From CAZJYI01 sp964550025 (GTDB lineage Bacteria > Verrucomicrobiota > Kiritimatiellia > UBA8416 > CAYOBW01): a DNA stretch of 64,000 nt. Below are positions 50,872-59,919 of this stretch, one piece after another. A program made the position numbers and the translations under genes. The stretch's first letter is position 1, and the number at the start of each line of letters is the position of its first letter. Location of the stretch: assembly GCA_964550025.1 (NCBI GenBank), contig CAZJYI010000006.1, positions 62,001 through 126,000 on the forward strand. Direction: 5' to 3'. Below the pieces are notes generated by a model. It was not told where the DNA came from and did not search any database. It saw nothing but the letters and a program-made list of their open reading frames with translations.

Positions 50872-52398
50872 ATGCGCGAAGCCGCCATAGCGATCAGCGG
50901 GTTGCACAAGGCGTACACCCCCGGTGTCCCCGTGCTCGCGGATTTCGATTTCGAGTTGCGGCGCGGTGAGGTACACGCCCTCATCGGCAGCAACGGGGCA
51001 GGGAAATCGACGCTTGCCCGCATCCTCACCGGGCTCACCCCCCGCGACGGGGGCGACGTCCTGTTGCACGGCAGACCCTACGCACCCGCAAGCAAGCGTG
51101 CTGCCGCGGATGCGGGGGTGATCATGGTTCTGCAGGAGTTGAACATCATTGCGACCCTGAGCGTGGCGGAGAACCTGTTCGTTCATGATCTGCCGCAACG
51201 CTGGGGTGTTCTCGACCGGGCACGCCTTCGTTCAGACGCCGTCGAAGCTCTCCGCCGCGTGGGGCTCGAAGGCATGGACTCGACACTTCCCGCCGGGCGC
51301 CTGGGTGTCGGGCAGCAGCAGCTCGTAGAGATCGCGGCAGCCCTGAACCAGGAATCGTCGGTGTTGATCCTCGACGAGCCGACCGCCGCCCTGACGGGGC
51401 CGGAGATCGAGCGCCTTTTCGATCACGTCCGCCGGCTCCGCGACGAAGGCGTGGCCGTCATCTACATCAGCCACCGCATGGAGGAGATTCAGCGGATTGC
51501 CGGGCGGGTCACGGTCATGCGGGATGGCCGGCGCATCGCGACGCACGAGATCGGCGCCGTGGAAATGCCGCAGCTCGTTCGCGAAATGGCGGGCAGCGAG
51601 ATCGCGGCACGCCGGGCCCCGGTCGCCCGGCCTGAACGGCGTGAAGTTGGGATTGCCGTGCGTCACCTTCGTTCAGGGGATGCCGTGCGTGACGTCAGTC
51701 TCGAGGCATTTCGCGGTGAGATTCTCGGTGTGGCGGGATTGGTCGGTTCCGGACGGACCGAGACGTTGCGCGCCCTGTTCGGCGCCGGTCCTTTCGACGG
51801 AGGGGAGGTATTGCTGGGGCCGGAGGCGCGTCCGTTTCGTCCGCGAAGGCCGTCCGATGCGGTGATGGCCGGCATCGCGCTGATCCCCGAGGACCGCAAG
51901 CGTGACGGGCTGCTGCCGGGGCAATCCGTAGCCGACAACACCACCTTGGCCACCCGTTCGCGCTACGCACGCGGCGGCGTGCTGTCACACGCCGCGGAGA
52001 TGGGGGCTGCGGGCGGCGCCTGTGATCGCCTGGCCGTCAAACGTGATGCGCTTGACCAGGCGGTGGAGGCGTTGAGCGGCGGCAACCAGCAGAAGGTGGT
52101 CGTAGCGCGATGGCTCCTGACTGACGCAGAGGTCCTCCTCTTTGACGAACCGACCCGCGGTATCGACGTGGCGGCAAAGGAGACCATCTACGAACTGCTC
52201 GACGAGCTGGCCGCCGAGGGAAAGACCCTGGTCGTGGTTTCCAGCGACCTAACCGAGTTGATGCAGATCAGCCACCGCATCGTCGTCATGTCGCACGGCC
52301 GCATCACCGGTGCGTTCAGTCCGGACAACTGGTCTCAGGAAGCGATCACACATGCGGCCTTTGCCGGCTACAACCGGGGGGAGACAGCCGCCGCATGA
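50872..52398 (+). CDS. Sugar ABC transporter ATPase, RbsA/MglA type
   Basis: 508 residues, two fused ABC domains as usual for RbsA. Domain 1 (1-240): Walker A IGSNGAGKST, signature LGVGQQQLVEIAAAL, Walker B VLILDEPTAAL, switch ISHRMEEI. Domain 2 (about 255-500) has the degenerate Walker A GLVGSGRTETL and the signature LSGGNQQKVVVARWL with LLFDEPTRGIDV. Only the first site is expected to hydrolyse ATP efficiently, as known for the family. It starts 8 bp after the binding-protein gene and overlaps the permease by 4 bp (ATGA). Confidence 0.95.
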   Translation: MREAAIAISGLHKAYTPGVPVLADFDFELRRGEVHALIGSNGAGKSTLARILTGLTPRDGGDVLLHGRPYAPASKRAAADAGVIMVLQELNIIATLSVAENLFVHDLPQRWGVLDRARLRSDAVEALRRVGLEGMDSTLPAGRLGVGQQQLVEIAAALNQESSVLILDEPTAALTGPEIERLFDHVRRLRDEGVAVIYISHRMEEIQRIAGRVTVMRDGRRIATHEIGAVEMPQLVREMAGSEIAARRAPVARPERREVGIAVRHLRSGDAVRDVSLEAFRGEILGVAGLVGSGRTETLRALFGAGPFDGGEVLLGPEARPFRPRRPSDAVMAGIALIPEDRKRDGLLPGQSVADNTTLATRSRYARGGVLSHAAEMGAAGGACDRLAVKRDALDQAVEALSGGNQQKVVVARWLLTDAEVLLFDEPTRGIDVAAKETIYELLDELAAEGKTLVVVSSDLTELMQISHRIVVMSHGRITGAFSPDNWSQEAITHAAFAGYNRGETAAA

Positions 52399-53378
52399 AT
52401 GCCAGGCGCATCTTGGCCGACTACGCCCCGATGTTCATCATCTGGATCCTGCTCGTGCTCTGGTTCGGCGCGATGAGCGACAACTTCCTGTCTCGGCGTA
52501 CGCTGACTACGATCGCCGGGCAGGTGCCGCCGTTGGCGATCATTGCCTGCGGAATGACGTTTGTGCTGATCATTGCCGGCATCGATCTGAGCGTGGGGTC
52601 CGCGATGGCCCTATGCGCTTGCGTACTGTGCACGGCGTTGGCCAGGTGGCATTGTCCGTTGCCGGTGGCGATCTTTCTGGCGCTTGTGGCGGGTGCGTTG
52701 GTCGGCCTGTTCAACGGAGTGGTGAGCGTGCTGCTTGGCATCCCTTCGTTTATCGTGAGCCTGGGCACGCTGAAGATCAGCTTTGGCCTTGCTATGCTGG
52801 TAACGCACTCCGAGACGGTGACGGTGGGGTTGAGACTGGAGCCGTTGATTGCGCCGGTGCCGCCGGTGCTTGGACTGCCCGTGTCGTTCCTGGTCGCCGT
52901 GTTGGTGGTCCTGGTCGGGCAGGTCGTTCTATCGAAGACCGTCTACGGGCGCTATCTCGTGGCGATTGGAACGAACCAGAACGCGGTGCGCCTCGCCGGC
53001 GTTCCGATCGCCTGGAAGAAGATCTCCGTGTTCATGGTCTGCGGCCTGCTCACCGGCCTGGCCTCGGTGTTCTTCGCCGCGCGCCTGGGTGGGGTCAATG
53101 CCGATGCGGGTAACGGCGTCGAGCTCTCCGCCATCGCCGCGGTCGTCATCGGCGGTACCAGCCTCATGGGTGGTCGCGGTTCGGTGGTGAACAGCTTTGT
53201 CGGCGTGCTGATCATCCTGACCCTCGACGCGGGGCTGGCGCAGACCGGGACCGAGGAGTTCGCCAAACACATGATCACCGGCTTCGTCATCATCGTGGCC
53301 GTCACTTTGGATGCCATGCGCAGCGGGGTGATAGCGAAGATCCGCCGGTCCTTCAGCCGCAAAGCGGCTGTGGAATGA
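52395..53378 (+). CDS. Sugar ABC transporter permease, RbsC/XylH type
   Basis: 327 residues. Eight or more membrane segments are visible, such as LADYAPMFIIWILLVLWFGA, VPPLAIIACGMTFVLIIAGI, LSVGSAMALCACVLCTAL and VFMVCGLLTGLASVFFAA. GIDLSVGSAM and GTNQNAVRLAGV are BPD_transp_2 (RbsC) landmarks, and AIAAVVIGGTSLMGGRGSVV is near the C-terminus. The ATGA overlap with the ATPase shows coupled translation. Last gene of the importer. Confidence 0.95.
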   Translation: MNARRILADYAPMFIIWILLVLWFGAMSDNFLSRRTLTTIAGQVPPLAIIACGMTFVLIIAGIDLSVGSAMALCACVLCTALARWHCPLPVAIFLALVAGALVGLFNGVVSVLLGIPSFIVSLGTLKISFGLAMLVTHSETVTVGLRLEPLIAPVPPVLGLPVSFLVAVLVVLVGQVVLSKTVYGRYLVAIGTNQNAVRLAGVPIAWKKISVFMVCGLLTGLASVFFAARLGGVNADAGNGVELSAIAAVVIGGTSLMGGRGSVVNSFVGVLIILTLDAGLAQTGTEEFAKHMITGFVIIVAVTLDAMRSGVIAKIRRSFSRKAAVE

Positions 53379-53420
53379 GGCGAGAGTGCGCGTTCCTCGC
53401 GTGACTGCCTTCCGGCACCC

Positions 53421-53876
53421 CTACCGAGACCAGTTCTCGACCTTCAGGCCTTCGACGCGGTTGAACTCACGGACGTTGTTCGTCACGAGAGTAGCGCCCC
53501 TTGCACGCGCGTGTGCGGCGATCATCAGGTCCATGGCGCCGATGGTGTTCCTTGCACTCTCAAGCATGCAGCGCACTTCGCCGTAGTGGCGCGGCATTCG
53601 GACGGCATCACACTCAAACAGGGCGAACGGCGCCAGAATCCTGGACACGGCACGGCGCTCTCTTTCCGGATGAGCCGACTTCCCCGCACCGTACTCAAGC
53701 TCGCACACGGTTACCATTGACACGCCAACCGTTGCCCCAGCCCGCATACGACGCTTAACGCGTCTGCGGATGCGCTGAGCCTTCATGTAGCGGGTCGATG
53801 AACGGTCGGCGAGTTTCAGCCCACGGATCATGAAGACGAGCGTGTCCGTGTCGAGCATGTAGAGGCCCGAAGCCAC
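53421..53876 (-). CDS. vapC: PIN-domain ribonuclease toxin VapC (second system)
   Basis: 151 residues from GTG; an ATG at 53858 opening MLDTDTLVFMIRGLK is the more usual VapC start. The four acidic motifs are YMLDTDTLV, TVCELEYGAG, GAMDLMIAAH and VTNNVREFNRV (an Asn-rich form of the last). A 15-20-residue basic insertion (RYMKAQRIRRRVKRRMR) precedes motif 2. The GTG is 2 bp past the antitoxin stop. Intact and presumably active. Confidence 0.88.
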   Translation of the reverse strand: MASGLYMLDTDTLVFMIRGLKLADRSSTRYMKAQRIRRRVKRRMRAGATVGVSMVTVCELEYGAGKSAHPERERRAVSRILAPFALFECDAVRMPRHYGEVRCMLESARNTIGAMDLMIAAHARARGATLVTNNVREFNRVEGLKVENWSR

Positions 53877-53878
53877 AC

Positions 53879-54100
53879 TCAGAACCCCCGGTCCTCGAGC
53901 GGCGGCTGAATGCGTTCCGCGAGGAAGTCATCCGGGAGGGCATCCACGCCTTCGTCGAACAGCTCCCAGGGTTCCTTCTCAGTCAGAAGCAGTCCATCCG
54001 GGGTTGGCTGGACGTTGACTTCCTTCGAGTGAAAGCGGTATCGCTTCGGTAACCTGACGGCTTGACTGCGTCCTGACTCGAATACTTTGGCTGTAATCAT
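53879..54100 (-). CDS. vapB: VapB antitoxin, AbrB/SpoVT fold
   Basis: 73 residues. KVFESGRSQAVRLPKRYRFH is the swapped-hairpin AbrB/MazE DNA-binding signature; the second half (EKEPWELFDEGVDALPDDFLAE) is the toxin-wrapping tail. The gene is preceded by a promoter and by adjacent 14-bp direct repeats, so autoregulation is likely. It is a different fold class from the ribbon-helix-helix VapB at 8470. Confidence 0.88.
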   Translation of the reverse strand: MITAKVFESGRSQAVRLPKRYRFHSKEVNVQPTPDGLLLTEKEPWELFDEGVDALPDDFLAERIQPPLEDRGF

Positions 54101-54114
54101 GGAGCCACGTTCCT

Positions 54115-54142
54115 CTATTGCCTGATATCTACTTCCTGATAT
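54115..54142 (-). promoter_or_regulatory. Two adjacent 14-bp direct repeats upstream of vapB, possible operator
   Basis: ATATCAGGAAGTAG (54142-54129) and ATATCAGGCAATAG (54128-54115) on the minus strand, two mismatches, no spacer, located between the -10 box and the vapB start. Position and repetition fit binding of the VapBC complex. Confidence 0.55.
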
Positions 54143-54166
54143 ACACCATACACCCGCCCGTGTCAA
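54138..54166 (-). promoter_or_regulatory. Sigma70-type promoter of the second vapBC
   Basis: Minus strand TTGACA (54166-54161), 17-bp spacer, TATATC (54143-54138). The first direct repeat overlaps the -10 box by five bases. Confidence 0.65.
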
Positions 54167-54268
54167 GCAACGGAGCCGTCCGGGGGCGTGTGCCGAGTGC
54201 TACGCGGACGCACTGACGACATTCGCCTTGAGCCCGGGGTGCGAGGGGCCTTATCTTCACGACTGACC

Positions 54269-55402
54269 ATGAACACAAAGAACGTCGGATTCATAGGTTT
54301 CGGTTTCATCGGCAAGGTACACGCCAACGGGTACCTCAACCTTCCGATGTACTACGATCCGCTTCCCTTCAAGCCGGTGCTCTCACGCGTGTGCACGAGC
54401 CGCGACGAGACGGCGCGGGCGGGTGCGGAACTGATCGGTGCGGCGCACGCGGTTACCGACTACCGTGAGGTGACCGAGAACCCGGAGGTGGATATCGTAC
54501 ACATCTGTACGCCAAACCACCTGCACAAGGACGCCCTGCTCTCGGCCATGGCGCACGACAAGCACATCTACTGTGATAAGCCGCTGACCGCAACGCTGTC
54601 CGAGGCCGAGGAGATTGCGGCGGCGCTGACGTCGTATCGCGCCACGGCGCAGATGACGCTTCAACTCCGCTTCTTCCCTGCCACCATGCGTGCGCGCCAA
54701 CTCATCGACGAGGGATTCCTGGGGCGCGTGCTCGAATTCCGCTGCTGCTATCTGCACTCGGGCAGCTCCAATCCCCACGCACCGCTGAAGTGGAAGCTCT
54801 CGGCTGAAGCGGGCGGCGGGGTCATTGCGGACCTCGCGTCGCACGTGCTCGACCTGGTGCATTTCTTCCTCGGCGACTACGCGCAGATCCTGGCGGCCAC
54901 CTCCATTGCCTATCCGGAGCGTCCGTCGGTTGACGACCCTGCGCGCGTGCTGACGGTCGACACGGAAGACTGCGTCATGCTGTTGGCCCGAATGGCCAAC
55001 GGCGCGCTGGGCCACGTCGAGGCTACAAAGATTGCCACCGGCACGGAAGACGAAATGCGGCTCGAAATCCATGGTTCCGAAGGCGCGCTACGCTTCAACC
55101 TGATGGACCCGCATTATCTGGAGGTCTGGGACCAGGGCGCTGCCGACAAGCCGGTGGGGGGTGTCCGAGGTTGGACGAAGATCCCGTGCGGTCAGCGCTA
55201 TCCGGAGCCGGCTACCGGGTTTCCTACCCCCAAGGCAGCCACCGGTTGGATGCGCTGCCATATGGCCTGCCTCGCCAATTTCCTGTTCGACATCGCTGCC
55301 GGCCGACCGGGCGACCCCGGACTCGCTCAGGGCGTCTACATTCAGAAACTCATGGACGCCTGCCGGCGGTCGGCGACGAATGGAGTGTGGGTGTACCCAT
55401 GA
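54269..55402 (+). CDS. Gfo/Idh/MocA oxidoreductase
   Basis: 377 residues from ATG, no export signal, so cytoplasmic. NVGFIGFGFIGKVHANGY is the Rossmann G-x-G-x-x-G; HIYCDKPLTATL is the EKP-type motif. In the C-domain GGGVIADLASHVLDLVHFF carries the catalytic D-H pair region. Substrate sugar unknown. The GH95 alpha-fucosidase gene follows on the same strand after one REP-like hairpin, so a role in fucose or related hexose oxidation is plausible. Confidence 0.92.
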   Translation: MNTKNVGFIGFGFIGKVHANGYLNLPMYYDPLPFKPVLSRVCTSRDETARAGAELIGAAHAVTDYREVTENPEVDIVHICTPNHLHKDALLSAMAHDKHIYCDKPLTATLSEAEEIAAALTSYRATAQMTLQLRFFPATMRARQLIDEGFLGRVLEFRCCYLHSGSSNPHAPLKWKLSAEAGGGVIADLASHVLDLVHFFLGDYAQILAATSIAYPERPSVDDPARVLTVDTEDCVMLLARMANGALGHVEATKIATGTEDEMRLEIHGSEGALRFNLMDPHYLEVWDQGAADKPVGGVRGWTKIPCGQRYPEPATGFPTPKAATGWMRCHMACLANFLFDIAAGRPGDPGLAQGVYIQKLMDACRRSATNGVWVYP

Positions 55403-55406
55403 AGAC

Positions 55407-55430
55407 GTAGGTCCGATTTGCAATCGGACC
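55407..55430 (+). repeat. Single GTAG-headed hairpin
   Basis: GTAGGTCCGATT, TG, CAATCGGACC directly after the Gfo/Idh stop (2 bp past it). It shares GTAGGTCC, GGACCCTC and the overall fold with the hairpin at 21374 but has a different inner stem, so stems differ while foot and flank are conserved. Between two co-directional genes it could act as an mRNA processing or stability element. Confidence 0.75.
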
Positions 55431-55465
55431 CTCTCCCAAAGCAATTGAACCAGACAGGAGGATGG

Positions 55466-58108
55466 ATGATGAAGAAGCTCTTGTGTCTCATAGCCGTGTT
55501 GCTCATCGGGCAAGCTGTCTCCGTAAGCGCCAACACGATGAAGCTCTGGTACGCGAAACCGGCAACGGACTGGGAGAAAGAGGCCTTGCCGATCGGCAAC
55601 GGCCGCCTTGGTGCAATGGTCTTCGGAGGCGTGGACCGCGAACGCATCCAGTTTAACGAAGACAGCATGTGGACCGGTGACGCGAACCCCTCGGGCAACT
55701 ATGGCAGCATGGGCGGTTACCAGGCGTTCGGCGATATCCACATCGAGCTCGCCGGTGGTTCCGCATCCGGCGACACCCTCGCCCCACCGGGCGTGCGATG
55801 CACGAGCGGTCACAAGGGGTACTACGAACAGGAGCGAGTGCATTCGAGTTGTGACGGGAATCCGGCCACGAAGTGGTGCGTGGAACACAGGAACAAACCG
55901 GTCACCTGGGAGTTGCGCCTGCCGGACGGCAAAACCGATGTCATCACCTCCTACAGTATCACCTCCGCCAACGACGTGCCGGCTCGCGATCCGAAGACGT
56001 GGGTACTGGAGGGATCGACGGACGGGAAGGAATGGACGGTTCTGGATCGCCGCGAGAACGAGAAACCGTTTCCGAAACGACGCCAGACGCGTGCCTACAA
56101 GTTCGCCAACGGCCGCGCGTACGGTTGCTTTCGGATCCGCTTCCTGGCGTCGAGCGACCGCGCGCGCCTGCAGGTGTCGGAAATCGCGCTGGGTGACATG
56201 CGCACGCAGACAGTGCCGTCCGCGGAGGCCGTTCCCGGCTACCGTCGCGAGCTCGATCTGGACCGGGCCGTGCACCGGATCGCATACACGCGGGACGGCG
56301 TCGGCTACCGGCGCGAGTACTTCAGCAGCGCGCCTGACCAGGTGATGGTGTTTCGCCTCACCGCGGACAAGCCGGGTTGCTATACGGGCAGCATTCGCCT
56401 CACGGACATGCACGACGCGAAGGTTGCAGGAGAAGGCGCTACCCTGACCGCTTCCGGCTCGCTCAAGAACGGGCTCAACTACGAAGCACGGCTGCGGGTG
56501 CTGCCTGAGGGCGGTTCGCTGCAGACTGCCGCCGACTGCGTGACCTTTGCGGGCTGCGACAGTCTCACGCTTCTGCTGGCGGCGGGCACGGACTATCTGG
56601 ATGATCCCGCTCGCAAGTGGCGTAGGGATCATCCGCGGGAACGCGTCGCGCAACAGCTCAAGGCCGCTGCCGGCAGATCGTACGAGCAGCTCCTGTCGCG
56701 TCACATGGCCGACTACCAGTCCCTGTTTCGTCGGGTGGCGCTGGATGTGGGTGCGACGTCGGAGGAGCGCCGACGGGAACCCACGGACAAACGTCTCGCG
56801 CTCTACAAGGAGGACGGCAACGATCGCGAGCTGGAGATGCTGTTGTTCCAATACGGCCGATACCTGATCATCAGTTCCTCGCGGCCGGGCGCGCTTCCCG
56901 CCAATCTGCAGGGGCTTTGGAATCACAAGAACAACGCGCCGTGGCATTCGGACTATCACTCTAACATCAACATACAGATGAACTACTGGCTCACGGAGCC
57001 GACCAACCTGGCCGAATGCCACAAGCCCTTCCTGCGCATGATCGATCGCCTGCGCGGGCCGAGCAAGATCGCGACGCGCGCGGACAAGCGTTTCGAAGGC
57101 GTGCGAGGCTGGACGGTTCGCACCTCGCACAACATTTTCGGCGGCCATGGGTGGAAGTGGAACATCCCCGGCAGCGCCTGGTACGCGCAGCACATGTGGG
57201 AGCACTACGCCTTCGGCTTGGACAAGACGTACCTGAAAGACATGGCGTACCCGGTCCTGCGGGAAGTGTGCGAGTTCTGGGAAGACACGTTGAAGCAGCG
57301 TGCGGACGGGACGCTCGTGGTGCCGGACGGCTGGTCGCCGGAACACGGACCGACAGAGGACGGCGTGTCTTACGATCAGCAGATCGTCTATGACCTGTTC
57401 ACCAACTACATCGAAGCCGAGGACGTTCTGGAACTCGATTCTACTTACCGCTACAAGATCGCCGACATGCGTGACCGGCTTCTGAAACCAAAGATCGGCA
57501 AGTGGGGGCAGCTCCAGGAATGGGAAACCGACCGCGACGATCCGAAGAACCATCATCGTCACGTTTCGCACCTGTTCGCGTTGCATCCCGGCCGGCAGAT
57601 CGCCCCACGAACGACGCCGGAGCTGGCGAAGGCGGCCGAGGTCTCGTTGCGCGCGCGTGGCGACGGTGGCACCGGGTGGTCGAAGGCGTGGAAGATCAGT
57701 TTCTGGGCCCGATTGCTGGACGGCGATCACGCCTTCAAGATGCTGAGCGAACTGTTGAAGCGTAACATCATGCCCAACTTCTATGACACGCACCCGCCGT
57801 TCCAGATCGACGGCAATTTCGGCGCTACCGCGGGTGTGGCCGAGATGCTGCTGCAGTCGCACGCCGGACAGATCGATCTGCTCCCGGCGTTGCCGGAAGC
57901 GTGGGCGACGGGCAGCGTGACGGGGCTCCGGGCACGCGGCGCCGTGGAAGTCGACATGGCGTGGAAGGCTGGCAAGCTCACGCGTGCCGTCCTGCGCTCA
58001 GACCGGACGCATTCCTGCGGCGTGCGCTACGGCGAGAAGACGGCGGAGCACACGGTACAGGCCGGCAAGCCGCTGGTGCTGGGCCATGAACTCAGCGTGG
58101 GGATGTAA
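55466..58108 (+). CDS. GH95 alpha-L-fucosidase with inserted discoidin-like domain
   Basis: 880 residues from ATG after AGGAGG. Signal peptide LLCLIAVLLIGQAVSVSA. The GH95 catalytic residues are all present: SNINIQMNYW (N500 and N502), WSPEHGPTEDG (E626) and QIDGNFGATAG (D782), matching the Asn/Asn/Glu/Asp set of characterised 1,2-alpha-L-fucosidases. Residues about 100-248 (GYYEQERVHSSCDGNPATKW, VLEGSTDGKEWTVLDRRE, FRIRFLASSDRARLQVSEI) form an F5/8 type C (discoidin-like) domain inserted into the N-terminal beta-sandwich. It probably binds galactose- or fucose-containing glycans. The insertion splits ELAGG from VPGYRRELDLD. Secreted enzyme. Confidence 0.93.
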   Translation: MMKKLLCLIAVLLIGQAVSVSANTMKLWYAKPATDWEKEALPIGNGRLGAMVFGGVDRERIQFNEDSMWTGDANPSGNYGSMGGYQAFGDIHIELAGGSASGDTLAPPGVRCTSGHKGYYEQERVHSSCDGNPATKWCVEHRNKPVTWELRLPDGKTDVITSYSITSANDVPARDPKTWVLEGSTDGKEWTVLDRRENEKPFPKRRQTRAYKFANGRAYGCFRIRFLASSDRARLQVSEIALGDMRTQTVPSAEAVPGYRRELDLDRAVHRIAYTRDGVGYRREYFSSAPDQVMVFRLTADKPGCYTGSIRLTDMHDAKVAGEGATLTASGSLKNGLNYEARLRVLPEGGSLQTAADCVTFAGCDSLTLLLAAGTDYLDDPARKWRRDHPRERVAQQLKAAAGRSYEQLLSRHMADYQSLFRRVALDVGATSEERRREPTDKRLALYKEDGNDRELEMLLFQYGRYLIISSSRPGALPANLQGLWNHKNNAPWHSDYHSNINIQMNYWLTEPTNLAECHKPFLRMIDRLRGPSKIATRADKRFEGVRGWTVRTSHNIFGGHGWKWNIPGSAWYAQHMWEHYAFGLDKTYLKDMAYPVLREVCEFWEDTLKQRADGTLVVPDGWSPEHGPTEDGVSYDQQIVYDLFTNYIEAEDVLELDSTYRYKIADMRDRLLKPKIGKWGQLQEWETDRDDPKNHHRHVSHLFALHPGRQIAPRTTPELAKAAEVSLRARGDGGTGWSKAWKISFWARLLDGDHAFKMLSELLKRNIMPNFYDTHPPFQIDGNFGATAGVAEMLLQSHAGQIDLLPALPEAWATGSVTGLRARGAVEVDMAWKAGKLTRAVLRSDRTHSCGVRYGEKTAEHTVQAGKPLVLGHELSVGM

Positions 58109-58263
58109 TCGTCGTCACGTCGTCCCTGCATGAGGGGTGTCTCCCACGAAGCGGGCAGGGGAGCTTCGCGTATACGATTATGTGTACGAGTACGGACCGA
58201 CGGTGTCGGGCCGTGCCCCGTACACGTGCTCCTACACCCCAATCGCCCTGGTCGTTCCCCGGT

Positions 58264-59919
58264 CTATCCCCACCTCTCGTCGACCAGGATATCCGGTGCT
58301 TCCGGGTCCCATGCTGGATCCAGCACTTCTTTGCGTAATAACACCTCTCCCTCCTCGGACAGGGAGATGACATGCGCTTTCGGGACGCCAGCCGACGGGG
58401 TGGGGTGGTCTTCCCGGTAGAATCCTCCCCGGCTCTCTTCCCGTTCCATGGTTGCCGCGGTCAGCGCCTTTCCGAGGATCAACAAGTTCCTGACTTCCAC
58501 CGGCAACGCGTCTGGATCTTCCGCCGCGGCACGGGTCTCTCTCTCGATGTCCGTCAGCAAGGCACGGAAGCGGTTGACGGAGTTTGTGCTCTTCACGACC
58601 AACAGGTTGTCCCACGCAGATTGGCGAAGCTTCGCGATCAGGGGAACGAATCTCGCCGCCTTTTCCGGGTCCGCGGCCAGCAGTGTCGCCGTTGCATGGG
58701 GGAGCCGATCGGGATTGGGCGCTTTGCATGCGTATTCGGCTGCCTGTTCGCCCGCGATTCTCCCGGAGATCATGCATCCGGCCAGCATATTGCCTCCGAT
58801 GCGATCCGCGCCGTGCAACCCGCCGGCGTTCTCCCCAACGGCATAGAGCCCGCGGACCGTGGTGTCCATCCTCCGATTGACCCGTATGCCTCCGTTGCAG
58901 CACTGGAAACCCATGCTCACTTCCAGGGGCTCACGCGCCCCGTCGATCCCGCGCGACCGGAAGAAACGGTCCTGAATACTCTCTTTGAAAAGGGGGCAGT
59001 CTCTCAAGTCCACGTAGATGCCGCCGGACGGCGTTCCTCGGCCGGCCTTGATTTCCGCCACAATTCCGATGGCGAGGTACCGCGATGCTCTGTCCCGCAC
59101 GCTGAAAGGCGCATGGAGGATGTTCTCCCGGACGCACGCTTCCCTGGTGACGCCCGGGGGAAGATAGCGCGGAAGGAACTCCTCGCCCTCCCGATTACTG
59201 AGATGAGCCAGGGCTTCCTCACTTCTGAAATGAACGAGGTTCCTGGTTGGTGCCGTTGTCATGGCAAAGATCTGCATGAACTCCAGGTTGATCGCCTCGG
59301 CGCCCGCCCTCAGCCCCAGGGCGTAGCCGTCACCAGCGACTCCGTTCGGATGCACGTTGACGGAGAACAGTCCGGCATCACCGCCCGCGGCCAGAATGAC
59401 CGCCTTCCCGTTCAGCGCAAACGTCTCCGCCGTAGATTCATTGACGCAGACCACACCGTGGCAGGTACCGTCTCTCACCAGGATGTCGGCTACCGTGATT
59501 TCCTCGAAGAGCCGTGCATGCTTGCGGACAAATCCGAAGCGCGAGCGCACGAGCGGTGTGCCCAGACAGCCAGCAGAGGGACGGTTGTAGCAGCCCATGA
59601 TCTCGCCGGCGAGGGGCTTCATTCGCACGAGCTCCTCCACGAAGAAGGAGGCCATGTCCCTGCCCAGCATTCCCAGGCCGGCGTTGATGATCATGTCCCG
59701 GAACCGGTCGGCATCGAATGACGCGTCCAGGAGCCGGTATAAGGATGGTCTGCCCAACTCTGTTGCACCACATCCGGAGGCCCCGGAGCCGCGCCCGCCG
59801 ACCGCGCCGATCTTGCCCTTACTGATCAACGCCGTTTCCGCTCCCGCGCGCAGCGCCTGTCCGGCGGCGCAGACGCCGGCCAGTCCACCGCCGACAACGA
59901 TCACATCAACGGCTTTCAA
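58264..59919 (-). CDS. FAD-dependent oxidoreductase of the fumarate reductase/aspartate oxidase family
   Basis: 551 residues, no signal. The GxGxxG FAD motif VVGGGLAGVCAAGQALRAG is at the N-terminus. VNVHPNGVAGDGYALGLRAG and RGLYAVGENAGGLHGADRIG are conserved FAD-domain blocks of the SdhA/FrdA/NadB family, and the C-terminal helical domain (RFRALLTDIERETRAAAED) is typical. Translation starts at TTG with GAGGGA 5 bp before it. It overlaps the upstream Gfo/Idh gene by 14 bp. The substrate is not known; lack of an SdhB partner argues against a succinate dehydrogenase role. Other possibilities are a sugar-acid or lactone oxidoreductase, or an amino-acid oxidase. Confidence 0.8.
   Translation of the reverse strand: MKAVDVIVVGGGLAGVCAAGQALRAGAETALISKGKIGAVGGRGSGASGCGATELGRPSLYRLLDASFDADRFRDMIINAGLGMLGRDMASFFVEELVRMKPLAGEIMGCYNRPSAGCLGTPLVRSRFGFVRKHARLFEEITVADILVRDGTCHGVVCVNESTAETFALNGKAVILAAGGDAGLFSVNVHPNGVAGDGYALGLRAGAEAINLEFMQIFAMTTAPTRNLVHFRSEEALAHLSNREGEEFLPRYLPPGVTREACVRENILHAPFSVRDRASRYLAIGIVAEIKAGRGTPSGGIYVDLRDCPLFKESIQDRFFRSRGIDGAREPLEVSMGFQCCNGGIRVNRRMDTTVRGLYAVGENAGGLHGADRIGGNMLAGCMISGRIAGEQAAEYACKAPNPDRLPHATATLLAADPEKAARFVPLIAKLRQSAWDNLLVVKSTNSVNRFRALLTDIERETRAAAEDPDALPVEVRNLLILGKALTAATMEREESRGGFYREDHPTPSAGVPKAHVISLSEEGEVLLRKEVLDPAWDPEAPDILVDERWG

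Noticed and set aside
55088..57862. A 924-residue minus-strand open frame
   Set aside because: Antisense to the GH95 gene, no ribosome site and shadow-type composition.
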